From Calycina herbarum (lineage: Eukaryota; Ascomycota; Leotiomycetes; Helotiales; Pezizellaceae), in contig LLEY01000105.1 of the NCBI GenBank assembly GCA_001414485.1, positions 62,001-126,000 of the forward strand: a stretch of 64,000 nucleotides of DNA. The letters run 5' to 3'. A program made the position numbers and the translations under genes. Numbering within the stretch: position 1 is the stretch's first letter; each line of letters begins with the position of its first letter. Below, one piece after another: positions 24,676-36,536 of the stretch. The notes beneath the pieces were generated by a model that saw only the letters and a list, made by a program, of their open reading frames with translations, searched no databases and was not told where the DNA came from.

Positions 24676-26484
24676 TTATTTAAAGCTTGACACTTTTTAC
24701 TCTCTTATAAAGGATTATAATATTATACGGATTCTACGCTTATAATAGCTAGAAGATCTTATACTTATAATAGTATAATTATAACTCTTCTTCTTCGTCT
24801 ATAACAGCCTCTCTTTTATAAACGGATCTCTTGAGAATCTCTAAGTCTATAATAGTTTAATTATAACTTATCTTCTTAAAAGTCGAGAATCTCTACGTTA
24901 TAACAGTTTAATTACAACTTATCTTCTTAAAAGACACGTCTATAACAGCTTATATAACCTTTTTATAACCTTCTCTTCCTTTCTTCTTTTTCTACGAATA
25001 TAATAGCTAAAGCTACTCGTAGTAACAAGGGCGGAAAAGGAAAGACATCTGCTAGTTTATTAAGAACTAAGCCTCTCTAGGTAGATAGTACTCTAGTCTC
25101 TTCTATAATTAGCCTAGCCTCTCTCTCGATTAGTAAACCTCTAATAGACGAAAACGCTCGCTTATAGACTAAAGTCGAGTCGCTATAAGCGCTTTTAGAC
25201 TGTAATACTCTATTATAGCCTATAACTAACCTAGATAACTCTCTTCCTAGCCGAGAGTTCTCGTAGTTACTCTAATAAGCTATAGCCGACTTCTTCTATT
25301 CTCGATATAGTTCCTCTAATAGCTCTGCTTATAAGTTCTAAGATAGCGAGAAACTTAAGAATAGTACTTCTCTATTATATAAGGCCTAGTATATTATCCT
25401 AGCTAGTAAAATAAGAAAGAACGTCTTTAAGAACGAATAAGATAAACTTACGTTTATCTTTCTTACTACTTCTAGAGTAGTATAAAAGCACTTTAAACCT
25501 TAAATAGACTTTGACTCGTCTACCTCGTTTATAGATACTACTAAGATGTTTATATATCTAGATACCTTGTTTATAGATAGTAACGAAACTATAGAAGCTT
25601 ATAAGCTCTTTTATAGACTCTTAATATAAGAAGACGAGACTTTTACTACTTTTAAAGCTATCTTTCTAAGTCTTATAACTACGGCTTATATTCTATTAAG
25701 CGAGTAGCTAGAGAACCTTTACTAGAAGCTTATATCTATACTTTAAGTAAGTCTTTCACTAGTCTATATCTTCTTAACAACCTTTACCTAGTTATATAAC
25801 TACTGTTACTCTATCTACTAAGACAGAGTAATAATTAAGAAACGCTTTATAACTTGTTATAACTACTGCCTACCTACTAAAGGTCTCTCTACTACTTATA
25901 GATTAGCTTACTAACTCCTAGCTTCTCGTACTACTATTAGTTATCTACTAGTTATAGACTATAAAGCCTCTTTCCTCGCTTATAAGAGTATAACCTCTGC
26001 TAGAGATATAGTAGACGTTATTTACTATAATTATATCAAAACCGGATATTATATAAATAAATACCCTCTTTCTTAAAAACCCTCTATAGCTATTAAGCTG
26101 CTATAGAAGGAAGACGAAAGCTTGCTTACGAACTCTTACGACTTATAAGCGTCTAGCGAAGAATCGGCTAACGAGAAACTCGTTCGCTAGAACGTAGAAA
26201 AAGAATAGCTCTAAAGTAAGTCTTCTCTTTAGAGTAAAACAAACTTAGATCTTAATCTCTTAATCTAAGTCGTATAATAGATAGAAAGGCTTTTATAACT
26301 ATATATACTTTAATTAAGAATAGATATACTTTTAATACTACTAGAGTTATTAATACTAGAGCGAATAGATAGTTATTTATTAATATAGCTTTGACTAACT
26401 AGTTAGGTTAATATTATAGATAGGCTATAGAAGAGCTATTATATATAATATCAATTATAGGGTTTAATAGATATAAAGGACTAG
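24676..26484 (+). pseudogene. Gypsy-E gag and protease N-terminus relic
   Basis: Conceptual plus-strand translation from about 25020 gives a Gag-like protein. It has a basic Ser-rich start (RGKGKTSASLL), a capsid-like middle, and near 26020-26065 the knuckle relic YYNYIKTGYYINKYP, which fits CxxCGxxGHxxxxC after RIP. From about 26340 the aspartic protease begins (INTRANRQLFINIAL, usual VDSGANGYLFI). The frame is then split at 26484 by element b and resumes at 33964. Stops are dense. Confidence 0.75.
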
Positions 26485-26949
26485 TGTAACGAAACTTAAA
26501 CGAACTAAACAAAGATAACTAAGTCTCGAAGGTTAGTATATAGATAAGAAGTATAGATACGCCGGGTTGTTTACTTAGAAGTGAACTCGTTACTTATATT
26601 AAAGATGTTAAATAAGATAATAAGATTAATAACTAAAGTTAAGTACGAAGCTCCTATCTAATAGCAGACGTGCTAGTCTTATATAGAACCTTTCTTTCCT
26701 AATTACGTCGCTTACATCGCTTACGTCGCTCGCGTCGCTCGCGATTAAGGCGATTAGAGCGACGTAGGCGATCACGTTATATAACCGTATATGACTTCTA
26801 ATAGTACTATAATAGTAAGACTCTAAAATCTCTAAATATCCTTTATATTACTAATTTCCTTCTATATTACCTTCTAATCTCGGATGTTATATCTTATTCT
26901 ATTAAAACACTATCTAGACTACTTACTACGTATACCGTAGTTTGTAATA
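26485..26949 (-). repeat. 3' LTR of Gypsy-b
   Basis: A 465-bp repeat equal in extent to 33499-33963. It ends in TG..CA-type termini altered by RIP (TA at the inner end). The U3 region carries GCGA/CGCT-rich short repeats (26700-26770). Confidence 0.88.
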
Positions 26950-27109
26950 CTATCCCCTTCTTAGACTAGCGTATCCCTACGCTTAAGTATAGCCTAAGAA
27001 ATATCGTTAAGAGGCTAGCAGTATCTCTAGTTCTTATTATATTATTAATACCTCTTCTAAAAGATAAGCTTAAATAATATAGAACTCTTAACACTCTTTA
27101 AATTAAACG

Positions 27110-27650
27110 TTTAGAACGTGAAATAATTCCTTATACTTATTATATAAATACGAAAACCAGTCGTCGATATATTAGCGTTCCTAGTAGTTCTAAGTACTCC
27201 GAGTATACTAGAAAGAGCAAATCTTATAATATTAAATCCTAAAATCGAATACCCTTAATTTTCGAGTAAGAGTCTATTAATACCTAGAAGCAGCGGTTAT
27301 AGTAGGAGGAAGAGATAGCTTATAAGATTTAAGAAGAAGCTATATAGAAGATCCTTCGTCTACGAAAATAATAACGCTTCCTTATAGAGCGGGAGTAAGA
27401 GATACTCTATCGTAGTCTTACTAACCTACAAGAGCTTAATAAAGCTGACGAGAAGGAAAGAACAGAGAAGGAGAAAGAAGAGAGAGAATTAAAGATCGCC
27501 TAGCTTACAGCCTCTTCTTCTTCTAGCGACCCCGCTTTTGTTACTAAGCCGACCCTTGATTCAGCTTTTCTTAAAGCTTTCTCTTCTAACTATAAGATGT
27601 AGGTAACCCTAGGTTTTAGTAGTAGAACTTCCGAAGTTCCTCTAAGTAGT
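27110..27650 (+). pseudogene. Antisense coiled-coil ORF of Gypsy-b (copy b)
   Basis: Between the pol end and the 3' LTR the strand opposite to gag-pol carries a coding relic. The frame through 27360-27590 reads RFLIERE, YRSLTNLQELNKADEKER and a Glu/Lys-rich run, followed by SSSSSDPAFVTKPTLDSAFL. All in-frame stops are TAA/TAG, explainable as former Gln. The same protein-level pattern occurs in copies c and d on their minus strand. Similar charged coiled-coil proteins are often annotated as hypothetical in fungi (from memory). Function unknown; start codon not identified. Confidence 0.55.
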
Positions 27651-27679
27651 AGTTAAGATTACTTTTTAGTTCTTAAGTA

Positions 27680-30600
27680 TTTTCTAAGTATAGGTAATTT
27701 AACTATTTAATTAAGTACTTAACCTATCCTCTAACTAGTTTATAGTTAAGAATCCTCTTAACTTTATACTTAGCGTTTAGGTTTATTAGTTAAATTTCTA
27801 TAATTAGAGCTAGTAGTGCTCCTAGTAGTACTAGTTTAAGTAAGGATATATAGAATACTAGGTAGATGTTTATTATCTTTAATAATACTAGTTTATAATT
27901 CAAAGGTCCTTTAACTCGTTTAATTTTAAATAGTCTAAGTTTTTTATAATCTAGTTTATTACTTAGTCTTTTTATATTAATATTCTTTTATACTAAGTAG
28001 ACTTTATCCCTCTCTTTTAACGTTAGCTTCTAACTACGTCGTTTATTATAGTAATATACGTTCCTTTTAGTAATAAACTATAAATCTTCTATAAGTTCCT
28101 TATATAACCTCTTAATTTTTAAGACCTAAATATAAGTAAGTTAATTATTAATAGTTATAGATAGTAGTTCTTAGTATACTAATAATTTATATCTAAAGTT
28201 AGTATAGAATAGTATAATAAGTATTATTTCTATTACTAAACTATTATAGATAAACTATACAAAAGGTAGTAGTTCTACCTAGTTATCTTATTAGTAGTTT
28301 ATATAATAATAAAGGTATATTTTAACTACTTAATTTATTTATTCGTTTCCTTTATTTATTTAAGAGTAAAAAGCTATAAAGAGCTTTCTTTTTATACTTA
28401 ATTGTTTTATAAGAGCGATTTAAAATTTTAAGGTAAAGAGCTTGTCTCTATCTAAGAGTATTTCTTCTAGTAGTCTATATCTTAAGACTACTTCTTTAAA
28501 GAATATAAATACTAATTCCTTAGCTATACTTAACTTTATATATACTATTAGAATTATATACTTTATAAGTTATTCTATAATAACCAGGATCACGTTATAC
28601 TTAACTCCTATTATTAGATCTTTAGATTTTAGTAACTTAATAATAAAATCTATAGATATTAATTTCTAAGGTATTTATAGTATTAGAGTAGTGTTTATCT
28701 GTCTATAAGAGGTATAGTAGGAAGTCTTATTCCTAGTATAGGTATTATATTCTACTATTACTTCCTTAACTATCGTAGATAATCGATTAATATAGTAGTA
28801 TTATCTTATCCTCTAGAGAGTTCTACGAATTCCTTAGTAGCTATAAGTAGGCGTAGTATAGTATTCTTATATAAATTCCGTTATATATAAGCTAGAAACC
28901 TATAATTTCCCTTTTATATATTAGTTATAACCTTTATATATATTTTAAATTTTATCTATCTAGATATTATTTATTATTACTATCTTATATATAGTAGATA
29001 CTAAGTCTCTATTCTTAAGAGTTTTTAAGATCGTAATCTTCTTATACTCTTTATTTCTCTTATATCTAGGTTTTTAGCTAAGAGTATTAGCTTAAGTATT
29101 TAATATTCTCTTTATATATCGAATAATAATATTAAATTCTTCTAATATCTTTAACTATCTAGCTAATTATCTTATTATAAGTTCCTTAGTTATTATAAAC
29201 GTCTTAAGGTTTTCATAGTTAGATAAAACTATAACTAGGTATTTTACTAGCTATAAATAGATTCTCTAGTATTCTAAAGCTAATACTATAGTAAGTAATT
29301 CCTTATTAAAGATATTATAGTTTTATTATACTAGGTTAAATATTTTAGAATAATATATAATAAGTATAAGTTTTCTTTTATTATTTAGTTATAAGTAGAT
29401 CACACTTACTACTATATCTAAAGCGTCTATTTCAATTATACTAGGTTTATTTACGTCGAAATCGTATAGAATAGGTTTTTTTATAAACTTTACTTTAATT
29501 TTTTAAAAAGTATCCTCTATCTATTTATTCTATATAAACTTAATAGCTTTTTTAACTAGTACTAATATTAGTTTAGTAATCTTTATATAGTCTTATATAA
29601 ACAGATAGTAAAAGTTTATAAATCTAAAGAAGGACTATATATCTTTTATATTCTCTAGTAATTTCTAGTTTAAGATATCTTAGATCTTTACTAAATCTAT
29701 TTCTATTTTCTCTAAGCTAAATACTTATCCTAGGAAAAGTATCTAAGTTACTCTAAACTTGTATTTTAAGAGTTTTAACTAAGAGTTTACTTTTATAAGT
29801 TATTATAAAACTTCTCTAATATATCTCTTATATTCTTCTTCTTTTTCTAAGAAGATTAAGATATTATCTAAGTAATAGATTACTATTATTTTTAGAAGGT
29901 CTTCTAAAATATTATTATTTTATCTCTAATATATAGCTAGTATATTATAAAGTCTAAATAGTATAACTATATATTTATAAAAGCCTAATAGTAAGTTAAA
30001 TACTATCTTCTATTCATCTCTAACTCTTATTTATATAAGTTTATAAGCGTTTTATTAATCTAGTTTCGTAAATCGTACTATCTTACCTAACTTATCCTAT
30101 AAGTATTAGCTAAATAGCAGCGGATAAGCGTCCTTAACTGTAGTATAATTTACTTCTTAGTAATTAATATATACTCTCTTATCTAGGTTATCTTTCTTTT
30201 TAATAATAAGTATATTTAAAGTAATTAATAACTTAGATCTTCTAATATATCCCTTCTTAATATCTTCCTTTATATAACTTTCTATTCTCTATAGGCTTTT
30301 CTAGTTATATAACTAAAGCTTCTACTTTAAGAGATAATAACCCTCTTTTAATTTAATCTTATAATCTTATAAGCAATGTTTTAGTAAGGCTTATAAGTCT
30401 TCTAGGTTTTTAAACAAAGCTCTAAATTCTCTATACTATATAGGTATTTTATTATCAGCTTTCTTACTAACCTATAAAGGACCTTAGATAAGGTATTCTA
30501 GTATCTTAGAAGAGGTAACGCTAACCTCGTTCTAGCTTTAAAGTTATAAATACAAACCTATATATTTATATTAACTAAAGGTTATTATTCTAGCCTCTTA

Positions 30601-33400
30601 ATCGATTTCTAGATTATATTCTTAATTCTATAGTATACTAAGTATTACTTCTTTACTTCCTATTTCAATAATATTAAATTATATATCTAAGTAGTATTCT
30701 TTAATATTAATTTTTATTAGAATAGTTTACTAATTAATAATCCTATTTTAATATATAATATCTATTTTATTAACTACTCCTAGTTAATATAGTCTTATCT
30801 CTTTAATTAGAACGTTTAGCTTCTTCTAAGCTATTAAGAAAATAAAGTTACTTATTACTTCTAAGTCTATTATAACTTATAACTTTTTTCTCTTTATTTC
30901 TATAGTTATTACTAACTATCTTTCTCCTAATATAGTATCTAACTTTACTTTAATATATTAGACTTCGAAAGATCGATTTTTATAATTATAATTTCATCTT
31001 TCCTCGTTCTTATACTATAAAAAGAATCTTACTCTTTCCTTATTAGTATATACTACTTTATATATTAATCTATATTCTAAGATTCCTATTATCCTAGGAA
31101 TTCCTCTTATAAATCGTTTTAGTATCTGTTTATAATTATATTAGTATAACAGACGTAAATAAATAGCTTTTACTAGTGCGCTAGCCGGCTAAAAGGTATA
31201 AGAATTAATCGGCAGACTAATTCGCTATTCTACTACTTGATAGGAATCCCGGTGTAACACCGCCCACGTGACCTCCAGCCACGTGACGGCTGTCATAATT
31301 AGATCTATTTATAACTAGTTTCTATAATAGCTTTTATAGACTATAGCTCTCCTATATATAGATAATCTAAAGTAGCTTTTAGTATACTTATCTCTAGTTT
31401 TATATAGTAAACCTTAAATATATAGTCTCTTAAGTTCTTTTCCTTAACTACTCGAATCCGAGACTAAGGAAAGAATACTACTCTTTTATTATTAGATAAG
31501 GCTATCTTATATATCTAATAATATTCTACTATTCTAGCGAGTTCTAGTAAGATTCCTTTAAACCGTTTCTATAATAACTAATCCAAGTTTAGACTTAGTT
31601 TATATTATATCTATTATACTATCGTTTCTTAAACTATTTCTATAAACTATACTTCTCTTACTAGAGGATAGTAAAATTCTTCTAGTTCTGTTTTAGCCTA
31701 TTTAGTAATATCGAGCTCTCTTCGCTTCTAGAATAATATACTAAATAACTTTAGTAAATCGTATTCTCTAAATACTATTCTATCCTCTCTAATTAATACA
31801 ACTATAATATATCGCTTAAATTCTTTTAGTATAACGTCTTTAGATACTATTCTATAAAAAGAGGTTTTAATTCGTTCTTTAAATCCTATTAGAACTTACT
31901 ACGTCTATATACTAGTTTCCTCTAAAATATCGTATACCTTCTACACATCTCTAATCTTAGAATAAGTAGGTTCCTTAACTCGTAGTTAGTTATATATAGG
32001 TTCTTTACTCTTAATAGTTTCTTACCTAGTAATTAGACTAACTATAGTTATTATTTTAAAGTTGTTTCTTATAACTATATATATTATTAAGATAGTTAGG
32101 TTAACTCCTTATATTATATAAAGACTCTAGAAGTCTAGTTTCTAGTTATCGATATATACTTATCGATTTCCTTATTTAAAGGTTCTAAGAAAAGCCTAAG
32201 TTTCTCTAACTTTAGAGTCTTTATTTTTTATTTCTTCTTTTAAACTAGAAGATAAGTCTAATATCTCTAAAGAACTAGTTAATAATAGTAATTCGTATTC
32301 TACTTAAAGAAGTTACTTAGATTCTATTACTAATTATATATTATAATATTCTTTAAGAAGTAGATCTCTATTATTATTAGTATCTTATATACTACTAATT
32401 CTTTTATTATTTTTAATCTAGGTTCTATATTCTTATACTTTAAGCTTCTTATCTATAAGTTTAATATAATTAGTTAAGGCTACCTATTATTAAATAGTAG
32501 TATTAATTTATTTCTTTCTCTTAAAGTCTTTCTTCTTACTATACTTATTTGCTCTATAACCTAGTAGGCTATAATTATAATATAAGTTTTACTTATATTA
32601 ACGATTTCACTCTTCCTAAGAAAGTCTTCCTTTCTTTAAAAAAGTTTTCTTCTATATAGCGTTTATCTCCTTACTATATTTATTAGTATAAGAGTACTTC
32701 TACTTTCTTAACTCTTTACTCTTTTCTCTATACTTAGGGTTACTCTTTCTAAATTTATATAAGCAGTTATCTAGCTAAACAACTTCTTTAATTATACTTA
32801 TAATAGTTAAGAACTATATATTCTATTTAGCTATTTCTTTATAAATATATACCTTTAATCCTCTATAAAAAAGTTCTATAAGAGCGATAGTATCCTATCC
32901 CGACTTCGTTCTATAACGTTAAAATTTATTAGTATAATCTATTACTAATCTAGTCTAGTATAATTCTAAAAGCTTATATATAGCTGTTTAGATTATATTA
33001 AAGTCTTTAAAGACTTTTTTAATAGTTGTCTTAAATCCTCTCTAAGATTTAAATATAATCTTAGTTAATTCTATCTTTCTGTCTTTATTCTTATTCTTAA
33101 AGAAGTCCTCTAAGTATAGCTAGGCCTATTCTAATACTACTCCTCTAAGGTAGGAGATAGCAAAGATAGTTCGTAAGTTATAATTACTTTTAAACTTATT
33201 AGAGTTAAAGTTAAAGTAGATATCTATTTAGAAAAGGAATAAGTCGAGTTCTTTTCGCTTTCTATAATATATATCTAATATCTTAACTTTAATAGACTTA
33301 AGTGCTTCGACTTTATAAGGCTCGGGTACGTCTGGTATACTAACATTGTCGACGTTCCTAGTTAACTATATACTAGCAGGTGTTCTTCCGGTTATACTTC
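27680..33400 (-). pseudogene. Gypsy-b gag-pol relic
   Basis: Minus-strand polyprotein relic. Gag lies at about 33380-32600 and matches 40380-41250 of copy c, protease and linker at about 32300-30900, RT and RNase H at about 30500-29300, integrase at about 29000-28000, and a chromodomain at the end near 27800-27690. Assignments are by alignment with copy d, where the motifs are clearer. The 149-bp insertion at 31147-31295 interrupts it upstream of RT. RIP stops occur throughout. Confidence 0.75.
31147..31295. repeat. 149-bp short repeat, copy 2
   Basis: Second copy of 12131-12279, same orientation and length. The few differences are G/A or C/T changes (e.g. AGACGTAAATAAAT here, GGACGTGAATGAAT in copy 1). 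It keeps both CACGTG palindromes inside otherwise CA-depleted DNA. It is inserted in the Gypsy-b polyprotein, so it is younger than element b. Confidence 0.75.
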
Positions 33401-33498
33401 TAGAAGTTCTTATAACGTTAACTCGACTAGTATTTAGGCTAGCTACTATAGGGGTTGCTAGGGCTATAGCGACTGAACTTCTAAGCAGGTGTTCAAAG

Positions 33499-33963
33499 TA
33501 TAACGAAACTTAAATGAACTAAATAAAGATAACTAAGTCTTAAAGGTTAGTATATAAGTAAGAAGTATAAATACGCTAGGTTATTTACTTAGAAGTAAAC
33601 TCGTTACTTATATTAAAGATGTTAAATAAGATAATAAGATTAATAACTAAAGTTGAGCACGAAGCTCCTATCTAATAGCAGACGTGCTAGTCTTATATAG
33701 AACCTTCCTTTCCTAATTACGTCGCTTACATCGCTTACATCGCTCGCGTCGCTCGCGATTAAGGCGATTAGAGCGACGTAGGCGATTACGTCACATAACC
33801 GCACGTGACTTCCAATAGTACTATAATAGTAAGACCCTAAAATCCCTAAATGTCCTTTGTATTACTAATTTCCTCCTATGTTACCTTCTAATCCCGGATG
33901 TTATACCTTATCTTATTAGAACGCCGTCTAGACTACTTACTACGTATACCGTGGTTCGTGACA
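33499..33963 (-). repeat. 5' LTR of Gypsy-b
   Basis: 465 bp, partner of 26485-26949. The outer half (33780-33963) keeps more CA/TG than its partner. The outer end reads TGTCACGAACCACGG on the minus strand, the least altered LTR start of this family here. Just inside it on the minus strand lies CTTTGAACACCTGCTTAGAAG, the expected primer-binding region. Confidence 0.88.
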
Positions 33964-34550
33964 ACTAGCTATTACTCGCGTTATTCGCTTAATACTAAGT
34001 ATTAATAGACGACAGTTTACTAATATACTCTTTCTAATCACTGATATTAGCGGATACGATATTATTATTAGCTATTAATAGCTTACGAACGTAAACGTAA
34101 GATTAGCGGTCCGTAGCTATAAGATTAAGTAGCTAGAATCTCTTTCCCTAGTTCGTTAATTTAATTACTTAGTATCTATTACTAAAGAATCGATAACTAT
34201 CTCTCTACTAGACCTCTAGGCTTAGAAGGATATAAAGAACCGCGACCTCTACTAGAATACTACGAAGAAATCTATATTAATCTATTTAATACTACCTCGA
34301 AGCTAGCGCTAAACCCCGCTACTAGTTACTATTAAGGATATTTTAGACGAAAGCTTTTAGTAAGACCTCGTCTCTACTAAGAATAGAATATAGGTTCTTA
34401 TTCCTAACCGCTAGTAACGTTATCGGTCCTTCTTAGGAAAACGTTTAAAATCAGCTATAAGCTCGCTTACGGAAGACTCGCTTACGAAGCTTACTAAAAC
34501 CTATAAACCTATAGAAGACTTCGCTATTAATATCTATTATATTAGAGCTA
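33964..34550 (+). pseudogene. Gypsy-E protease relic, second part
   Basis: Continues the frame cut at 26484. It reads RVIRLILSINRRQFTNILFLITDISGYDIII, which fits the second half of a fungal Gypsy retropepsin (usual PFLITDLGxHDIILG). It ends at the TA where copy B3 is inserted; the expected RT does not follow on the other side of that transposon. Confidence 0.75.
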
Positions 34551-36409
34551 ACGTAGTTATCACCGAGTTAGTAATATTACTAAGTCGGTAATTTTCCTTT
34601 ATATTCTACTCTATTAAGTTTAACACGTGTTTTCTTAACTACTATAAATAGAAGTTTATACTAAAGAAGCTCGAATAATCCTAGCCTTTAAAGCTATTCG
34701 TTTATCTAAGAAGATTAACTCTTTAGCTATAGTAAAGCTTTATAGAGTATCTAGATCTATACTCTTAGATAGAATAGCTAGCTAAACTCCTCGAAACGAA
34801 ATCCGACCTAACTATATTAAGTTATCTAAGATAGAAGAGGAAGTAATTATTTAGAATATACTTAACCTAGATTCTAGAGGGTTTGTACCTTAGCTAGCTA
34901 GTATAGAAGATATAGTATATTTTATCCTAGAATTAAGAGAGAGGAAACGAGTTAGTAAGCTCTAGGTATATCGATTTATATAATAATAACCAGCTCTTAA
35001 GACGTGTTTTAATCACGTCTATGATTTCTAAAGAGCCTTAAACGAAGATTCTAAGCTAATTAGCTCGTAGTTCTAACTAGTTGAAAATATAAGAGTAAAA
35101 TACAAGGTGTTAGACTACGACTTCTATAACTTCGATAAAACCGGCTTTATAATAAGTATAATTTACTCTATAATAGTTGTTACCTATGTAGATCGACGTA
35201 GTAGAGGTAAGGCAGTTTAGCTAGGGAATCGGAAATAGGCTATAGCGATTACTTATATTAATAGTAAAGGCTAGAGTATCTCTCTATTTCTAGTAGTTCA
35301 GAGTAAGAACTACCTCTTAAATTAGTATATAGATAGTAGTCTTCTAACTAATTAGGTTATTAAACTAATAAGTAATAGATAGACGAATAATAAGACAGGT
35401 CTAGAATAGCTAGAATACTTCGACAAATATACTACTACTCGTATAAGAGGTCTATATCAAATGCTTATATTAGATAGATATAAGAGTTACGAATCGGCTA
35501 AGTTCTAAGAGTATTATAAGATATATAACATTATTACTCTTAGATTACCTTCTTATTCGTCTTATCTTATCTAGCTACTTAATATTAGATACTTTAGTAT
35601 TTTAAAGTAGGCGTATAGTTAGTAGATTAAGACGTTTATTAAAGTCTATATTAACTATATTACGAAGGTAGAGTTCTTTTTAGCTTTTATAATAGTATAT
35701 AAAGAATTAATAATAGTCTAGAACACTTAAACTAGATTCCGTAGAGCTGGCCTAGTACCTTTTAACCTATAAGTAGTACTTTCAAAGCTTGATATAAGGT
35801 TATAGACTCTAACTTCTCTAAGACTCTCTACTACTAATTCTAATACTTAGATCTCCTAGACTCTCTTAAACCCTACTAAAGCGCTCTTATAATCGACTCT
35901 TATTTAGAAACGGATTACCTGTTACTAGAGGAGCTTACTAACTCTACTATTTAAGACAGTTGCTATATTAGCAAAAGATATAGAGCGAATAGCTTATAAG
36001 ATAACCTTATTATCTACTGAAGTACGTACTCTTCGAGTAGCGAATAAAGCCTTAAGCAAACGCTATAGAGTTAAAAAGACTCGTGTATATTAAGAGAGAG
36101 CACTTATAGTAGAGGATATCTAAGATCTTTTAACTTAAAAGAACGTTAATAAGCAAGTACGACGTAACTTACGTATAAAGAGAGATAATAAGAAGGAGAG
36201 ACAATCGTCTAGACAGCGTTATAGTACTTACGGAAAAGCTAGTTATAATATACAAACTTGTTAAATAGATATAGATATATCTAATTCTTCGGATTCTAAG
36301 TAGTTATAGTTAATTTAATATATTATAGTTAATTTATTAATATTTAAAGTTAAATACTAAGGAAAAGTATACTAGGTTCTAATATACGCCAGGTTCTAAT
36401 AAACCACGT
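34551..36409 (+). mobile_element. Fot1/pogo-like transposon, copy B3, with unlike ends
   Basis: 1859 bp, flanked by TA on both sides. The left end has the ACCGAGT/ACTAAGTCGGTAAT motif pair (34562, 34579), as in copy B2. The right end has the AGAACCT(A/G)GCGTA pair, as in copy B1. The left flank is Gypsy-E protease and the right flank is the interior of a MITE. The simplest reading is a recombination product of two copies inserted at different places. Confidence 0.85.
34620..36270 (+). pseudogene. Fot1-like transposase pseudogene (copy B3)
   Basis: Best-preserved B-type transposase relic. In plus-strand order: ILAFKAIRLSKKINSLAIVKLY (HTH near 34665-34740), DSRGFVPQLASIEDIVYFIL (CENP-B-type HTH near 34870-34930), YDFYNFDKTGFI (first catalytic Asp, near 35107-35150), LILDRYKSYES (second, near 35470-35500), PSYSSYLIQLLNIRYFS (third, Asp changed to Asn, near 35550-35600) and AGLVPFNL (near 35750). 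TAA/TAG stops interrupt it, so it is inactive. Confidence 0.83.
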
Positions 36410-36411
36410 TA

Positions 36412-36534
36412 TATAAATATAAAAGTTATAAAATATAAGACTAAGGCTAATTTATATTAAAAAGTTATTAAAAGAAGAAGAAAAAAGATAAGATTATAAG
36501 AGTATTTTTAAGCAAATCGCTAAGTAAAATTATA
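36412..36534. mobile_element. MITE (copy-A type), left piece, truncated
   Basis: Matches the reverse complement of the middle of the MITE at 18157-18589 (about 18330-18455). Its outer left end is missing; copy B3 borders it instead. It continues at 38376 after copy B4. Confidence 0.78.
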
Positions 36535-36536
36535 TA

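Larger units (their letters stand above)
26485..33963 (-). mobile_element. Gypsy-b chromovirus, full length, minus strand
   Basis: A 7479-bp element with two 465-bp LTRs and a 5-bp target duplication ACTAG (26480-26484 and 33964-33968). Removing it restores the Gypsy-E protease frame. Reading right to left it has gag, protease, RT, RNase H, integrase and a chromodomain, then a stretch with an antisense ORF before the 3' LTR. A purine tract (AAGAAGGGGATAG on the minus strand, near 26950-26963) precedes the 3' LTR. The 149-bp repeat is inserted at 31147. It is dead through RIP. Confidence 0.9.

Noticed and set aside
28442..28669. 75-codon plus-strand open frame
   Set aside because: Antisense to the integrase part of element b; Ser/Ile/Leu-rich composition reflects AT bias, and the homologous stretch in the 20565-21868 fragment is not open.
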